49,910 bases of DNA from Micromonospora sp. CPCC 205371 (lineage in GTDB: Bacteria > Actinomycetota > Actinomycetes > Mycobacteriales > Micromonosporaceae). This document shows, in pieces, positions 28,301-34,312 of this stretch. The notes under the pieces are model-generated. The model searched no databases. It saw nothing but the letters and a program-made list of their open reading frames with translations, and was not told the DNA's origin. The number at the start of each line of letters is the position of its first letter. Position 1 is the stretch's first letter. The position numbers and the translations under genes are program-made. The DNA lies in contig NZ_JAIBNX010000008.1 of assembly GCF_026130045.1 (NCBI RefSeq), positions 1 to 49,910 on the forward strand. The letters are read 5' to 3'.

Positions 28301-28932
28301 AACTCGTATGCCTGGACGGGCTCGCGCTTGCCCTTGAGGCGCAGCGGCCGCAGCTCACGCCACGAGGCCACGTGCCGGGTCGCGCTGGAGGTGCTGGCGC
28401 CCGCGTAGACCGCACCGACGGCGGCCGCGTCTGCGAGCCGGGCCGCCGTGTTGACCGTGTCGCCGATGACCGTGTACTCGATCGAGGCCTGGATGCCGGC
28501 GACGACGTCGCCGGTGTTGAGCCCGACCCGCAGTCCGAGCGGGGCGCCGCCGCCGCGCTCGTCGTCGAGCACCCGGCGGACCGCGCGCTGCATGCTGAGC
28601 GCCGCGCGCACCGCCCGCTCGGCGTCGTCTTCGTGGGCCACGGGCGCGCCGAAGACCGCCATGATCCCGTCGCCGGTGAGCTTGTCGACGTGACCGCCGA
28701 ACGTCTTGACCGCGCCGGCCAGTGCCGCGAGCACCCGGTCGGTGACCGCGCCGACCCGCTCCGGGTCGAGGTCTTCGGACCAGGACGTAAAGTCGGAAAG
28801 GTCGCCGAACAGTACGGTCACGACCCGCCGTTCGGCGGCGGGCAGCGTGGCGGCAGCGGGCAGCGCCGCACCACAGTTGTGGCAGAAGCGCGCGTTGGGC
28901 ACCGCGACGGTGCCGCACACCGGGCAGGTCAC
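25321..28932 (-). CDS. Class III adenylyl cyclase fused to AAA-type ATPase and TPR domains
   Basis: About 1203 residues. N-terminal zinc ribbon with Cys3, 6, 17 and 20; class III cyclase domain ~35-215 with metal-binding Asp44 (LFGDLSDF) and Asp88 (LTGDGIMAVFG), Lys84, and VIGDTVNTAARL, the residues expected of an active adenylyl cyclase. Then an AAA/STAND-like ATPase with Walker A EAGIGKTRF near 258-267 and a Walker B-like LLVIVDDLHD, and a long TPR-rich C-terminal half; no LuxR HTH is seen at the end. GTG 28932 overlaps the MBL stop by 4 bp (GTGA), so it is coupled to it. It would make cAMP under control of a sensed partner or nucleotide (inference). Confidence 0.88.
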   Translation of the reverse strand: MTCPVCGTVAVPNARFCHNCGAALPAAATLPAAERRVVTVLFGDLSDFTSWSEDLDPERVGAVTDRVLAALAGAVKTFGGHVDKLTGDGIMAVFGAPVAHEDDAERAVRAALSMQRAVRRVLDDERGGGAPLGLRVGLNTGDVVAGIQASIEYTVIGDTVNTAARLADAAAVGAVYAGASTSSATRHVASWRELRPLRLKGKREPVQAYELLGLHDAPGTRSGLGDEAPFVGRDAEIGRLAGRLAEVIESEQPRVLVLTAEAGIGKTRFAGEAERFAAGYDVGAGRYAARTGARVLSVRCAAFGERRRLAPLADLVRTAIGLPRDAATAVTRSVAEERLKRLAQRIARSRPDAEAPPIAVELLLTLMGYGEMQTAHGVPAGVAEWSSDGPGPDAQAMPVAVAELLTALAGETPLLVIVDDLHDATPETVDALGVTLARLSGPVLVLLLGRPELVRTAGALTRLSEAEAHTLPPLRGSDAARLLTSYLGGGKLPQADTDRLLATAQGNPFYLAELVTLLMERGALTPAGRGGGMWRLAPGSLGTRLLSRDLAAVLAARIDALPADARGVLRAAGVLGHRLPGGPLGAPRERSPGRSGRPTAVAAVELERAVDELLQRRMLRRTRDGYAFPTPLMREAAYAGIGKADLAERHAALAQWAAPANGAVHAHRIGGFSGMSAADRDAFIADHVEAAAALADAVSLRPDAAARTVMPLGVAALGRAARRSLAQGEPTLAVEHAERAARLAREGLPGADRLVLARALLQTGRAADALAYAEKIAANSGDDAACRAGALLVIGRAHRVLGEPARARQAWQESLQVSTEAGLPGPRAEAMRRLGMADYLRGRLAQASSRFAGAYQVDLAAGDRLGQAWSLQDLAWVTTTRGDFAGTDAVLGRAARLFAELGDPTGRAWLRGTTAFARLLAGRLAEARRLARVFLPFGERVGEAWAVGTLRAVEAFAAAEMGDLTEADREARQAYREFDAARDDWGCGFALVVRGAIARGLGEPEHATDLLTDALEYAGRIGHPLLTGIAGTMRGFVALERGDAASAECDAQSVITSVEPHNPLAPAQVGPRVLLARARLLSGDSATAVGLLAPIATAAKGPALLFSRRQALASYAAALLADGRPEQALDWARRAIAVPAEDVHSCVTAAEVLAEALAATGLHDEAVAAADEAVRLAYSTQRLGERAGADAVRERLAGVQAAP

Positions 28933-29762
28933 GGTGAGTCCAACCACACTTGGCCGGAATCCGATTCCCCGCCGGCGACACCGAGATACGCCAGTTGAGC
29001 CCGTACCGACCATTCGGCCGCCGGCCACAGCGACCGGTCGACGTCGGCATAGACCTTCGCCACGACGTCGGGCGCGGTGCGTGCCCCCTCGGCTACAGCC
29101 TGTCGCACCTGTTCGAGCCGGGCCTTCCGGTGTGCCAGGTAGAACCGGGCCGCCGCGGCGCAGTCGGCCAGCGCGGGCCCGTGCCCCGGCAGCGCCGGCA
29201 CTCCCTCGTAGGCCGAAAGCCGCGAAAGGCTGGTCAGATAGTCACCCAGGTCGCCGTCCGGCCAGGCGACCACGGTGGTGCCGCGGCCCAGGATCGTGTC
29301 GCCGGTGAAGACCGCCCGCTCGCCGCCCGCCTCGATCTCGAAGCAGACCGAGTCGCGGGTGTGCCCGGGCGTCGACACCGCGCGGATCTCCAGGCCGAAG
29401 CCGCCCAGGCTCTCGTCGGGGTCGAGCGGCTCGACCCCGACGCAGTGCTCCTGGTCGGCGGCGATCACACCGCAGCCGCCCAAACGCTCGGACAGGGCAC
29501 GAGCGCCCTCCACGTGATCGGGATGCCCGTGCGTAATCAGGACAAAACCGACCGGCGCGTGGGTGGCGATCGTGTCGAGATGCCCATCGTCGAGCGGCCC
29601 CGGGTCGATCACCACCGCGTGCTCCTCACCGGGCACGCGCAGGACCCAGGTGTTGGTCCCATCCAGCGTCATCACGCCCGGGTTGGGCGCGCGGATCAGC
29701 GTCACCCAGCTCGGCACCTGGTCAGCGAGCGCCCCCGCCGGCGCCGTGACATGCCCCACCAT
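28929..29762 (-). CDS. Metallo-β-lactamase-fold hydrolase (LACTB2-like)
   Basis: About 277 residues. Metal motif THGHPDHVEG supplies His78, His80, Asp82 and His83; further ligands are likely in STPGHTRDS and FTGDTILG. A C-terminal winged-helix-like region (LEQVRQAVAEGART... VRAQLAYLGVAG) is typical of the LACTB2/RNase-like group. Orthologous position to Rv3677c, whose function is not known to me. ATG start at 29762 lies 7 nt after TACCAT on the minus strand, suggesting a leaderless transcript that also carries the cyclase gene through a GTGA overlap. Confidence 0.87.
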   Translation of the reverse strand: MVGHVTAPAGALADQVPSWVTLIRAPNPGVMTLDGTNTWVLRVPGEEHAVVIDPGPLDDGHLDTIATHAPVGFVLITHGHPDHVEGARALSERLGGCGVIAADQEHCVGVEPLDPDESLGGFGLEIRAVSTPGHTRDSVCFEIEAGGERAVFTGDTILGRGTTVVAWPDGDLGDYLTSLSRLSAYEGVPALPGHGPALADCAAAARFYLAHRKARLEQVRQAVAEGARTAPDVVAKVYADVDRSLWPAAEWSVRAQLAYLGVAGGESDSGQVWLDSP

Positions 29763-29775
29763 GCCAGCGATGGTA
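29763..29775 (-). promoter_or_regulatory. Leaderless-type -10 element for the MBL hydrolase gene
   Basis: Minus-strand TACCAT (29775-29770), seven bases, then ATG at 29762. It lies in the 60-bp gap after ridA, beside a half copy of the dispersed repeat. Confidence 0.5.
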
Positions 29776-29800
29776 CGGGGGTCGTATGACAGCGCTGGTT

Positions 29801-29830
29801 GCGCTCGCTCCGCTCGCGCGGGTCATGCGA
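29801..29830. repeat. Dispersed element, half copy C (no hairpin part)
   Basis: Twenty-nine bases (GCGCTCGCTCC... GTCATGCG) are identical to the first part of the full copy at 41751-41853 and then the match stops. The element supplies the stop codon of the RidA-like gene (29823-29825). Confidence 0.7.
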
Positions 29831-30281
29831 CCTCGACGATGACCTCGACCTCGACGGGCACGCCCAGCGGCAGCTCCGCGACGCCCACCGCGCTGCGCGC
29901 GTGCTGACCGGCCTCACCGAACACCGCGCCGAACAGCTCCGACGCACCGTTGATCACACCCGGCTGGCCAGTGAACCCCTCGGCCGACGCCACGAACCCG
30001 GTCAACTTGACGATCTTGACCACGTTTTCCAGGCCGACGAGCGAGTCGATGGCGGCGAGGGCGTTCAGCGCGCACCGCTCCGCCAGGTCCTTGGCCTGCT
30101 CGGGAGAGACCCCGGCCCCGACCTTGCCGGTGGCCAGCACCTTGCCGTCGGCGATCGGCACCTGCCCCGAGACGTACACCAACTTGCCCGACTGCACGGC
30201 CGGCACGTAGGCCGCCACCGGGGCCGCGACCTCGGGCAAGGACAGCCCGAGCTCGGCGAGCTTCGCGTACGGGTCGGCCAT
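29823..30281 (-). CDS. RidA/YjgF family protein
   Basis: About 152 residues, of the longer RidA type. Core features: YVSGQVPIADGK near the N-terminal third, ERCALNALAAIDSLVGLENVVK, and the C-terminal ARSAVGVAELPLGVPVEVEVI with the conserved Arg and the LP.G..VE motif of the trimer pocket. RidA proteins hydrolyse reactive enamine/imine intermediates; members of this branch may do other chemistry. ATG 30281 overlaps the DUF4177 stop (TGATG), so the genes are coupled; an in-frame GTG lies one codon upstream. Orthologous position to Rv3678c. Its stop codon lies in a half copy of the dispersed repeat. Confidence 0.87.
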   Translation of the reverse strand: MADPYAKLAELGLSLPEVAAPVAAYVPAVQSGKLVYVSGQVPIADGKVLATGKVGAGVSPEQAKDLAERCALNALAAIDSLVGLENVVKIVKLTGFVASAEGFTGQPGVINGASELFGAVFGEAGQHARSAVGVAELPLGVPVEVEVIVEVA

Positions 30282-30439
30282 CACGCCGCCTTTGGACGCT
30301 TGAGGTACGCGACGAGCTGCTCGGGGTTGGGGCCCGGTACCACGGCCACCAATTCCCAGCCGTCCTCACCCCAGTTGTCGAGGATCTGCTTGGTCGCGTG
30401 CACCAGCAGCGGCACGGTGGCGTACTCCCACTTCTGCAT
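30281..30439 (-). CDS. DUF4177-type small protein
   Basis: About 52 residues: begins MQKWEYATVPLLVHATKQIL, then DNWGEDGWELVAVVPGP and ends in a basic KRPKAA tail. The W-x-Y-x-T start and the GWELV motif are the hallmark of DUF4177. It corresponds in position to the small gene Rv3678A. ATG 30439 lies 6 nt after TAGGGT on the minus strand, so the transcript is probably leaderless. The stop overlaps the RidA start (TGATG). Function is unknown; the conserved pairing with RidA suggests a shared role (inference). Confidence 0.8.
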   Translation of the reverse strand: MQKWEYATVPLLVHATKQILDNWGEDGWELVAVVPGPNPEQLVAYLKRPKAA

Positions 30440-30451
30440 GCCGGCACCCTA
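30440..30451 (-). promoter_or_regulatory. Leaderless-type -10 element for the DUF4177-ridA pair
   Basis: Minus-strand TAGGGT (30451-30446), six bases, then ATG at 30439. Confidence 0.5.
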
Positions 30452-30536
30452 GCGCGCGCGAGGACCGGGGTCGCCCACCGCGTGCCCCGGAGCGTTACCC
30501 TGACGGGCACACGATCGCGGGCCTGTGGGGGAGACC

Positions 30537-31406
30537 ATGACGCAACCGCCGTATGGCGGCGCCAACCAGCAGCCGGAGGGCCAGCCTGGCTATCCGCCGC
30601 CGGTCGATCCGTACGCCGCACCGCCCGCGCAGTCGCCCCCGCCGCCCACCTCGCCACCGCCACCTCCGCCCAACTACGGCCCCTACCAGCCGCAGTACGG
30701 GCAGCCGCAGTACGGGCAGCCGACGTCGAGCCCGCCGTATCCGGCCCAGCCCACCTCGGGCCAGCCGTACGCGCCGACCTCCGGCTCGCCGTACGCGCCG
30801 CAGCCCACCTCGGGCCAGCCCTACCCACCCCAGCCCGTCTCCGGGCAGCCCTACCCGCCCCAGCCCTACCCGCCGCAGCCGGTCTCCGCTCAGCCGTACC
30901 CGCCACAGCCCGTGTCCGGCTACCCGGCGTACCCGGGCGGACCGGTGCCCGGCCCCCCGAAGAAGCGCACCGGCCTGGTCATCGCCGCGGTCGTGGCGGC
31001 GGTCGCCGTCGTGCTCTGCGGCGGCGGCATCACCGGCGCGGTCCTGCTGCTGCGCAACACCGAGCCCAACCCCGGCCAGGCCGAGCCGGTGGCCGCCGTC
31101 CAGGAGTTCCTGAAGGCCGTCTACAACGACCAGGATCCGGCCAAGGCAAACGACCTCGTGTGTGCCGAGTCGCGCGACGAGGCCGAGATGAAGAAGAAGG
31201 TCGACGAGGTCAAGAACCTGGCCACGAAGTACCAGAGCCCGCGATACAAGTGGGACGAGCCGAAGATCGACAATCAGGACTCGGAGAGCGCGAAGGTCTC
31301 CGTGAAGGTCACGATGACCACGTCCGACGAGAAGATCGCCGAGCAGCAGCTCACCTTCACCGTGGTGCAGAAGACTGGCTGGTTCGTCTGTGAAATCGCC
31401 TCGTAA
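30537..31406 (+). CDS. Proline-rich membrane protein with DUF4878-like outer domain
   Basis: About 289 residues. Residues 1-142 are a cytoplasmic Pro/Gln/Tyr-rich region with repeats of the type QPYPPQPVSG. A membrane helix lies at about 145-173, followed by an outer domain of ~115 residues (VAAVQEFLKAVYNDQDPAKANDLV... QKTGWFVCEIAS) with two Cys, of the NTF2/DUF4878-like type. No enzyme motif is seen. ATG 30537 follows GGGGAG; an in-frame GTG at 30525 overlaps that Shine-Dalgarno and is less likely. Divergent from DUF4177-ridA and followed by the ArsA genes. It has no counterpart in the mycobacterial order that I recall. Confidence 0.75.
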   Translation: MTQPPYGGANQQPEGQPGYPPPVDPYAAPPAQSPPPPTSPPPPPPNYGPYQPQYGQPQYGQPTSSPPYPAQPTSGQPYAPTSGSPYAPQPTSGQPYPPQPVSGQPYPPQPYPPQPVSAQPYPPQPVSGYPAYPGGPVPGPPKKRTGLVIAAVVAAVAVVLCGGGITGAVLLLRNTEPNPGQAEPVAAVQEFLKAVYNDQDPAKANDLVCAESRDEAEMKKKVDEVKNLATKYQSPRYKWDEPKIDNQDSESAKVSVKVTMTTSDEKIAEQQLTFTVVQKTGWFVCEIAS

Positions 31407-31416
31407 CTGATCGGAC

Positions 31417-31428
31417 TACGCTCGGAGC
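31417..31428 (+). promoter_or_regulatory. Leaderless-type -10 element before the small ORF and ArsA1
   Basis: TACGCT (31417-31422), six bases, then GTG at 31429. The same TACGCT with six-base spacing occurs before the second ArsA gene (32488-32499). Confidence 0.55.
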
Positions 31429-31497
31429 GTGAAACCTGAACCGGAATCCGGGTCGAGCGCCGTCGTGGTCGGCCACGGCTCCTACCAGGAACGATAG
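31429..31497 (+). CDS. Small leaderless ORF coupled to the first ArsA gene
   Basis: Twenty-two codons: MKPEPESGSSAVVVGHGSYQ then ER and TAG. The GTG sits 6 nt after a TACGCT box, so it could be translated from the first base of the transcript. The TAG stop shares its G with the GTG start of the ArsA gene (ATAGTGA), a typical coupling arrangement. No known family is recognised. It may be a leader peptide whose translation delivers ribosomes to the next start, or it may be incidental; the precise signals at both ends favour real translation. Confidence 0.45.
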   Translation: MKPEPESGSSAVVVGHGSYQER

Positions 31498-32456
31498 TGA
31501 CCGCCGATCCAACAGCAGCGTGGCCTGCTCGCTTGCACGTCGTCACTGGTAAGGGCGGCACCGGCAAGACGAGCGTGGCCGCCGCGCTGGCCCTCGGGCT
31601 GGCCGCGGGCGGCCGGCGCACCCTGCTGGTCGAGGTCGAGGGCCGCCAGGGCATCGCCGAACTGTTCGAGACCGAGCCACTGCCTTACGAGGAGCGCCGC
31701 ATAGCCACGACCGCCGGCGGCGGCGAAGTGCGTGCGCTCGCTGTCGACGCCGAGCTGGCGCTGCTCGAGTACCTCGACCTCTTCTACAAGCTCGGCGCCG
31801 CTGGCCGGGCCCTGCGCAAGGTCGGCGCGATCGACTTCGCCACGACGATCGCCCCGGGCATGCGCGACGTCCTACTCACCGGCAAGGTCAAAGAAGCCAC
31901 CACCCGCACCGCGGAGGGCCGGCGGGTGTACGACGCGGTGGTCCTCGACGCGCCGCCCACCGGCCGCATCGGTCGCTTCCTGAACGTGACCGCCGAGACT
32001 GCCCGGCTCGCCAAGATGGGCCCGATCAAGACCCAGAGCCAAGGTGTCGCCGCGCTCCTCCGCTCGCCCATGACCTCGGTACACGTGGTCACCCTGCTTG
32101 AGGAGATGCCGGTACAGGAGACGGTCGACGCGATCAACGAGCTGACCACGCTGGGTATCCCGATCGGCAAGTTGATCGTCAACGCGACCCGGGCTCCGCT
32201 CCTCACCGACGCTCGGGTCACCCAGGCCGAGTTGCGGCGAGGGCTGGCCGCCGCGGGCCTGCCGACCGAACGAGGCGTCGTCGCCGGGCTGCATGCCGAG
32301 GCGAAGGCCCACCAGACCCGCCGCGCGCTCGAAGAGTCGCTGCGGCTGGACCTGGCGGAGCTGGGTCGCCCGATGGTGGAGCTGCCGCTGCTCCCCGAGG
32401 GCGTCGACCGCGCTGGCCTCGACAAGCTGACCGCGGCGCTGCTCACACCACAGTGA
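31497..32456 (+). CDS. ArsA/GET3-like ATPase, first of a pair (Rv3679-like)
   Basis: About 319 residues. Deviant Walker A GKGGTGKTS at 18-26 with the signature Lys19 typical of ArsA/MinD-type dimers; VVLDAPPTGRIGRFL is the switch II region. No membrane partner is nearby. In mycobacteria the two tandem ArsA-like proteins (Rv3679/Rv3680) form a heteromeric ATPase complex (from memory). GTG 31497 overlaps the stop of a 22-codon upstream ORF by one base, with AGGA 6 nt upstream. The second ATPase follows after 43 bp with its own -10 box. Confidence 0.87.
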   Translation: MTADPTAAWPARLHVVTGKGGTGKTSVAAALALGLAAGGRRTLLVEVEGRQGIAELFETEPLPYEERRIATTAGGGEVRALAVDAELALLEYLDLFYKLGAAGRALRKVGAIDFATTIAPGMRDVLLTGKVKEATTRTAEGRRVYDAVVLDAPPTGRIGRFLNVTAETARLAKMGPIKTQSQGVAALLRSPMTSVHVVTLLEEMPVQETVDAINELTTLGIPIGKLIVNATRAPLLTDARVTQAELRRGLAAAGLPTERGVVAGLHAEAKAHQTRRALEESLRLDLAELGRPMVELPLLPEGVDRAGLDKLTAALLTPQ

Positions 32457-32487
32457 GCGCGCTGTGACCGGGCCGGCGAGATCCGGA

Positions 32488-32499
32488 TACGCTCGACCG
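32488..32499 (+). promoter_or_regulatory. Leaderless-type -10 element for the second ArsA gene
   Basis: TACGCT (32488-32493), six bases, then GTG 32500. The element lies in the short gap after the first ArsA gene, so the pair can be transcribed separately. Confidence 0.55.
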
Positions 32500-33627
32500 G
32501 TGCCCTCGCTCGACGTGGACCGCATCCTCGCGGACCCCAACGTGCGGATCGTGGTCTGCTGCGGCTCGGGTGGGGTCGGCAAGACCACTACCGCTGCCGC
32601 GCTCGCGCTGCGCGCCGCCGAGCGTCATGGGCGCCGGACGGTCGTCCTGACGATCGACCCTGCGCGGCGGCTCGCCCAGTCTCTGGGCCTGACCGAGCTG
32701 GACAACACGCCCCGGCAGGTCAAGGAGATCGACGCGGACGAGTCGGGCGGCGAGTTGCACGCGATGATGCTCGACATGAAGCGGACCTTCGACGAGGTCG
32801 TGCTCACCCACACCGACCCGGTCCGCGCCGCCGAGATCTTCGCGAACCCCTTCTACCAGGCGATGAGCTCCACGTTCTCCGGCACGCAGGAGTACATGGC
32901 CATGGAGAAGCTGGGTCAGCTCCACGCGCGCGGCGAATGGGACCTGATCGTGGTGGACACTCCGCCGTCCCGCTCGGCGCTCGATTTCCTCGACGCGCCC
33001 GCCCGGCTCGCCCGGTTCCTCGACGGCCGGATGCTGCGCCTGCTGCTGGCGCCTGCCCGTGCCGGTGGTCGCAGCATGTTCACGCTGGTCACGGCGTCGT
33101 TCAACGTGTTCACCAAGGTCGTCCAGAAGATCATCGGCGCACAGCTGCTGACCGACCTGTCAGGATTCGTCGCCGCGCTCGACTCCATGTTCGGCGGCTT
33201 CCGGCAACGGGCGGAGCAGACGTACCGGATACTCCAGGCTCAAGAGACGGCGTTTCTGCTGGTCGCGGCGCCCGAGCCCGACGCGGTCCGGGAGGCCGCG
33301 TTCTTCGCGCGCCGCCTGAGCGAGGAGCGCATGCCACTCGCCGGGCTGGTGCTCAACCGGGTACACCACACCGCGGTGGAACTGTCCGCGGAGCGGAGCC
33401 TGGCCGCGGCGGCCGAGCTCGACGAGCTCGGTGGCCATGAGGCCACCGCCGAAGCGCTGCGGGTGCACGCGGCGCTGGCTCAGCAGACGTCCCGCGAGCA
33501 GCGCGTGGCCGCCGTCTTCACGGACGCCTTCCCACGTGTACCGACGGCCGAGGTGAGTGCGCAGCCCGCCGACATCCATGACGTCGACGGGCTGCGAACT
33601 GTAGGTGACGCCCTCAGCCGGCGGTGA
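32500..33627 (+). CDS. ArsA/GET3-like ATPase, second of a pair (Rv3680-like)
   Basis: About 375 residues. Walker A is GSGGVGKTT at 22-30: the signature Lys of the deviant Walker A is replaced by Ser23, unlike its partner. Switch I/II regions are LTIDPARRLAQSLG and VVDTPPSRSALDFLD. The C-terminal half has a hydrophobic helical stretch (RLLLAPARAGGRSMFTLVTASFNVF) as in GET3/ArsA clients' binding region. GTG 32500 is chosen because TACGCT lies 6 nt before it; GTG 32464 is an in-frame alternative. The 3' end overlaps convergent whiB by 14 bp. Confidence 0.87.
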   Translation: MPSLDVDRILADPNVRIVVCCGSGGVGKTTTAAALALRAAERHGRRTVVLTIDPARRLAQSLGLTELDNTPRQVKEIDADESGGELHAMMLDMKRTFDEVVLTHTDPVRAAEIFANPFYQAMSSTFSGTQEYMAMEKLGQLHARGEWDLIVVDTPPSRSALDFLDAPARLARFLDGRMLRLLLAPARAGGRSMFTLVTASFNVFTKVVQKIIGAQLLTDLSGFVAALDSMFGGFRQRAEQTYRILQAQETAFLLVAAPEPDAVREAAFFARRLSEERMPLAGLVLNRVHHTAVELSAERSLAAAAELDELGGHEATAEALRVHAALAQQTSREQRVAAVFTDAFPRVPTAEVSAQPADIHDVDGLRTVGDALSRR

Positions 33628-33904
33628 CCAGGACCTTCTCCTTGTCACGCATGGCTGCCTCGAACATTTTTCGCCAGCTGCCCACGTGCGGGTGCCGGCG
33701 CAACAGAGCGCGTCGCTCGCGTTCGGTCATGCCACCCCACACACCGAACTCGATGCGGTTGTCCAGCGCATCTGCCAGGCACTCATAGCGCACTGGACAA
33801 CTGCGACAGATCCGCTTCGCGACGTTCTGCTCGGCCCCCTGCACGAAAAGTGCATCAGGGTCACCGTTCTGGCACGCTGCCATGCTCGGCCAGTCTGTGA
33901 TCAT
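33614..33904 (-). CDS. whiB4: WhiB-family iron-sulfur transcription factor (WhiB4-like)
   Basis: About 96 residues. Four cluster ligands: Cys11, Cys33, Cys36 and Cys42 (C-x21-C-x2-C-x5-C), followed by the GVWGGMTERERR turn that contacts sigma factor, and a basic C-terminal tail. WhiB4 in M. tuberculosis (Rv3681c) is a redox-responsive regulator that also lies beside ponA2 and the ArsA pair. ATG 33904 has a GGGGGG stretch upstream; the frame is open further but without a better start. Its likely 5' leader runs through a highly structured 408-bp gap. The 3' end overlaps the second ArsA gene by 14 bp. Confidence 0.92.
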   Translation of the reverse strand: MITDWPSMAACQNGDPDALFVQGAEQNVAKRICRSCPVRYECLADALDNRIEFGVWGGMTERERRALLRRHPHVGSWRKMFEAAMRDKEKVLVTAG

Positions 33905-34312
33905 CCCGTCCCCCCTTGCAGTTCCGCTTCCCGACTGTCCACACCAATGCCCGGTCGGGACTCCCCCTGGACACTTGCTGTCCATCCCCCGAGTCCAGCA
34001 AGTGCACGTGCAATACTCGCCGGACCATCATGCTCTGTAGTCGTACGATTACGCAACGTTGTCTGGCAAATCCATCGAACCGGACATCGCGGACGCTCCC
34101 CAAGCGTCCGGATCATGGGTACCCCGCACCCATCTGCGAAAACTCACGTCAAGTGTCCCGCTAAGGAGTCAAACTCAACATCAGGAGAACGCATCCGCAC
34201 GCAGGGGGTCGTGCGTCTAGCACAACGAGGCCAGCGCCCGCAGGACATGCCCGAAAGTCGTAGGACTTTCCTCGGGACTGCCCCTCGTGGAGCTCTCACG
34301 TACCCTGACGGG
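33905..34312. other. Structured intergenic region between whiB and ponA2
   Basis: This 408-bp gap has no gene. It contains four perfect inverted repeats in a row: TCCCGAC/GTCGGGA (33929-33935, 33954-33960), CACTTGCTG/CAGCAAGTG (33972-33980, 33996-34004), CGGACGCT/AGCGTCCG (34090-34097, 34103-34110) and ATGGGT/ACCCAT (34115-34120, 34128-34133). The loops of the last three carry runs of four or five C on the plus strand. The structures could belong to the whiB 5' leader (minus) or to a separate small RNA; ponA2 appears leaderless, so they are not in its mRNA. Confidence 0.6.
34301..34312 (+). promoter_or_regulatory. Leaderless-type -10 element for ponA2
   Basis: TACCCT (34301-34306), six bases, then GTG at 34313. 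No Shine-Dalgarno precedes this start. Confidence 0.55.

Noticed and set aside
33905-34133. Known 6C RNA in the whiB-ponA2 gap
   Set aside because: Loops hold only four or five C, and the arrangement of stems does not match what I recall of the 6C motif. Reported instead as an unassigned structured region.
33605-34312. Upstream extension of ponA2 across whiB
   Set aside because: The frame is open by chance. whiB on the other strand is clear and GTG 34313 has a leaderless -10 box.
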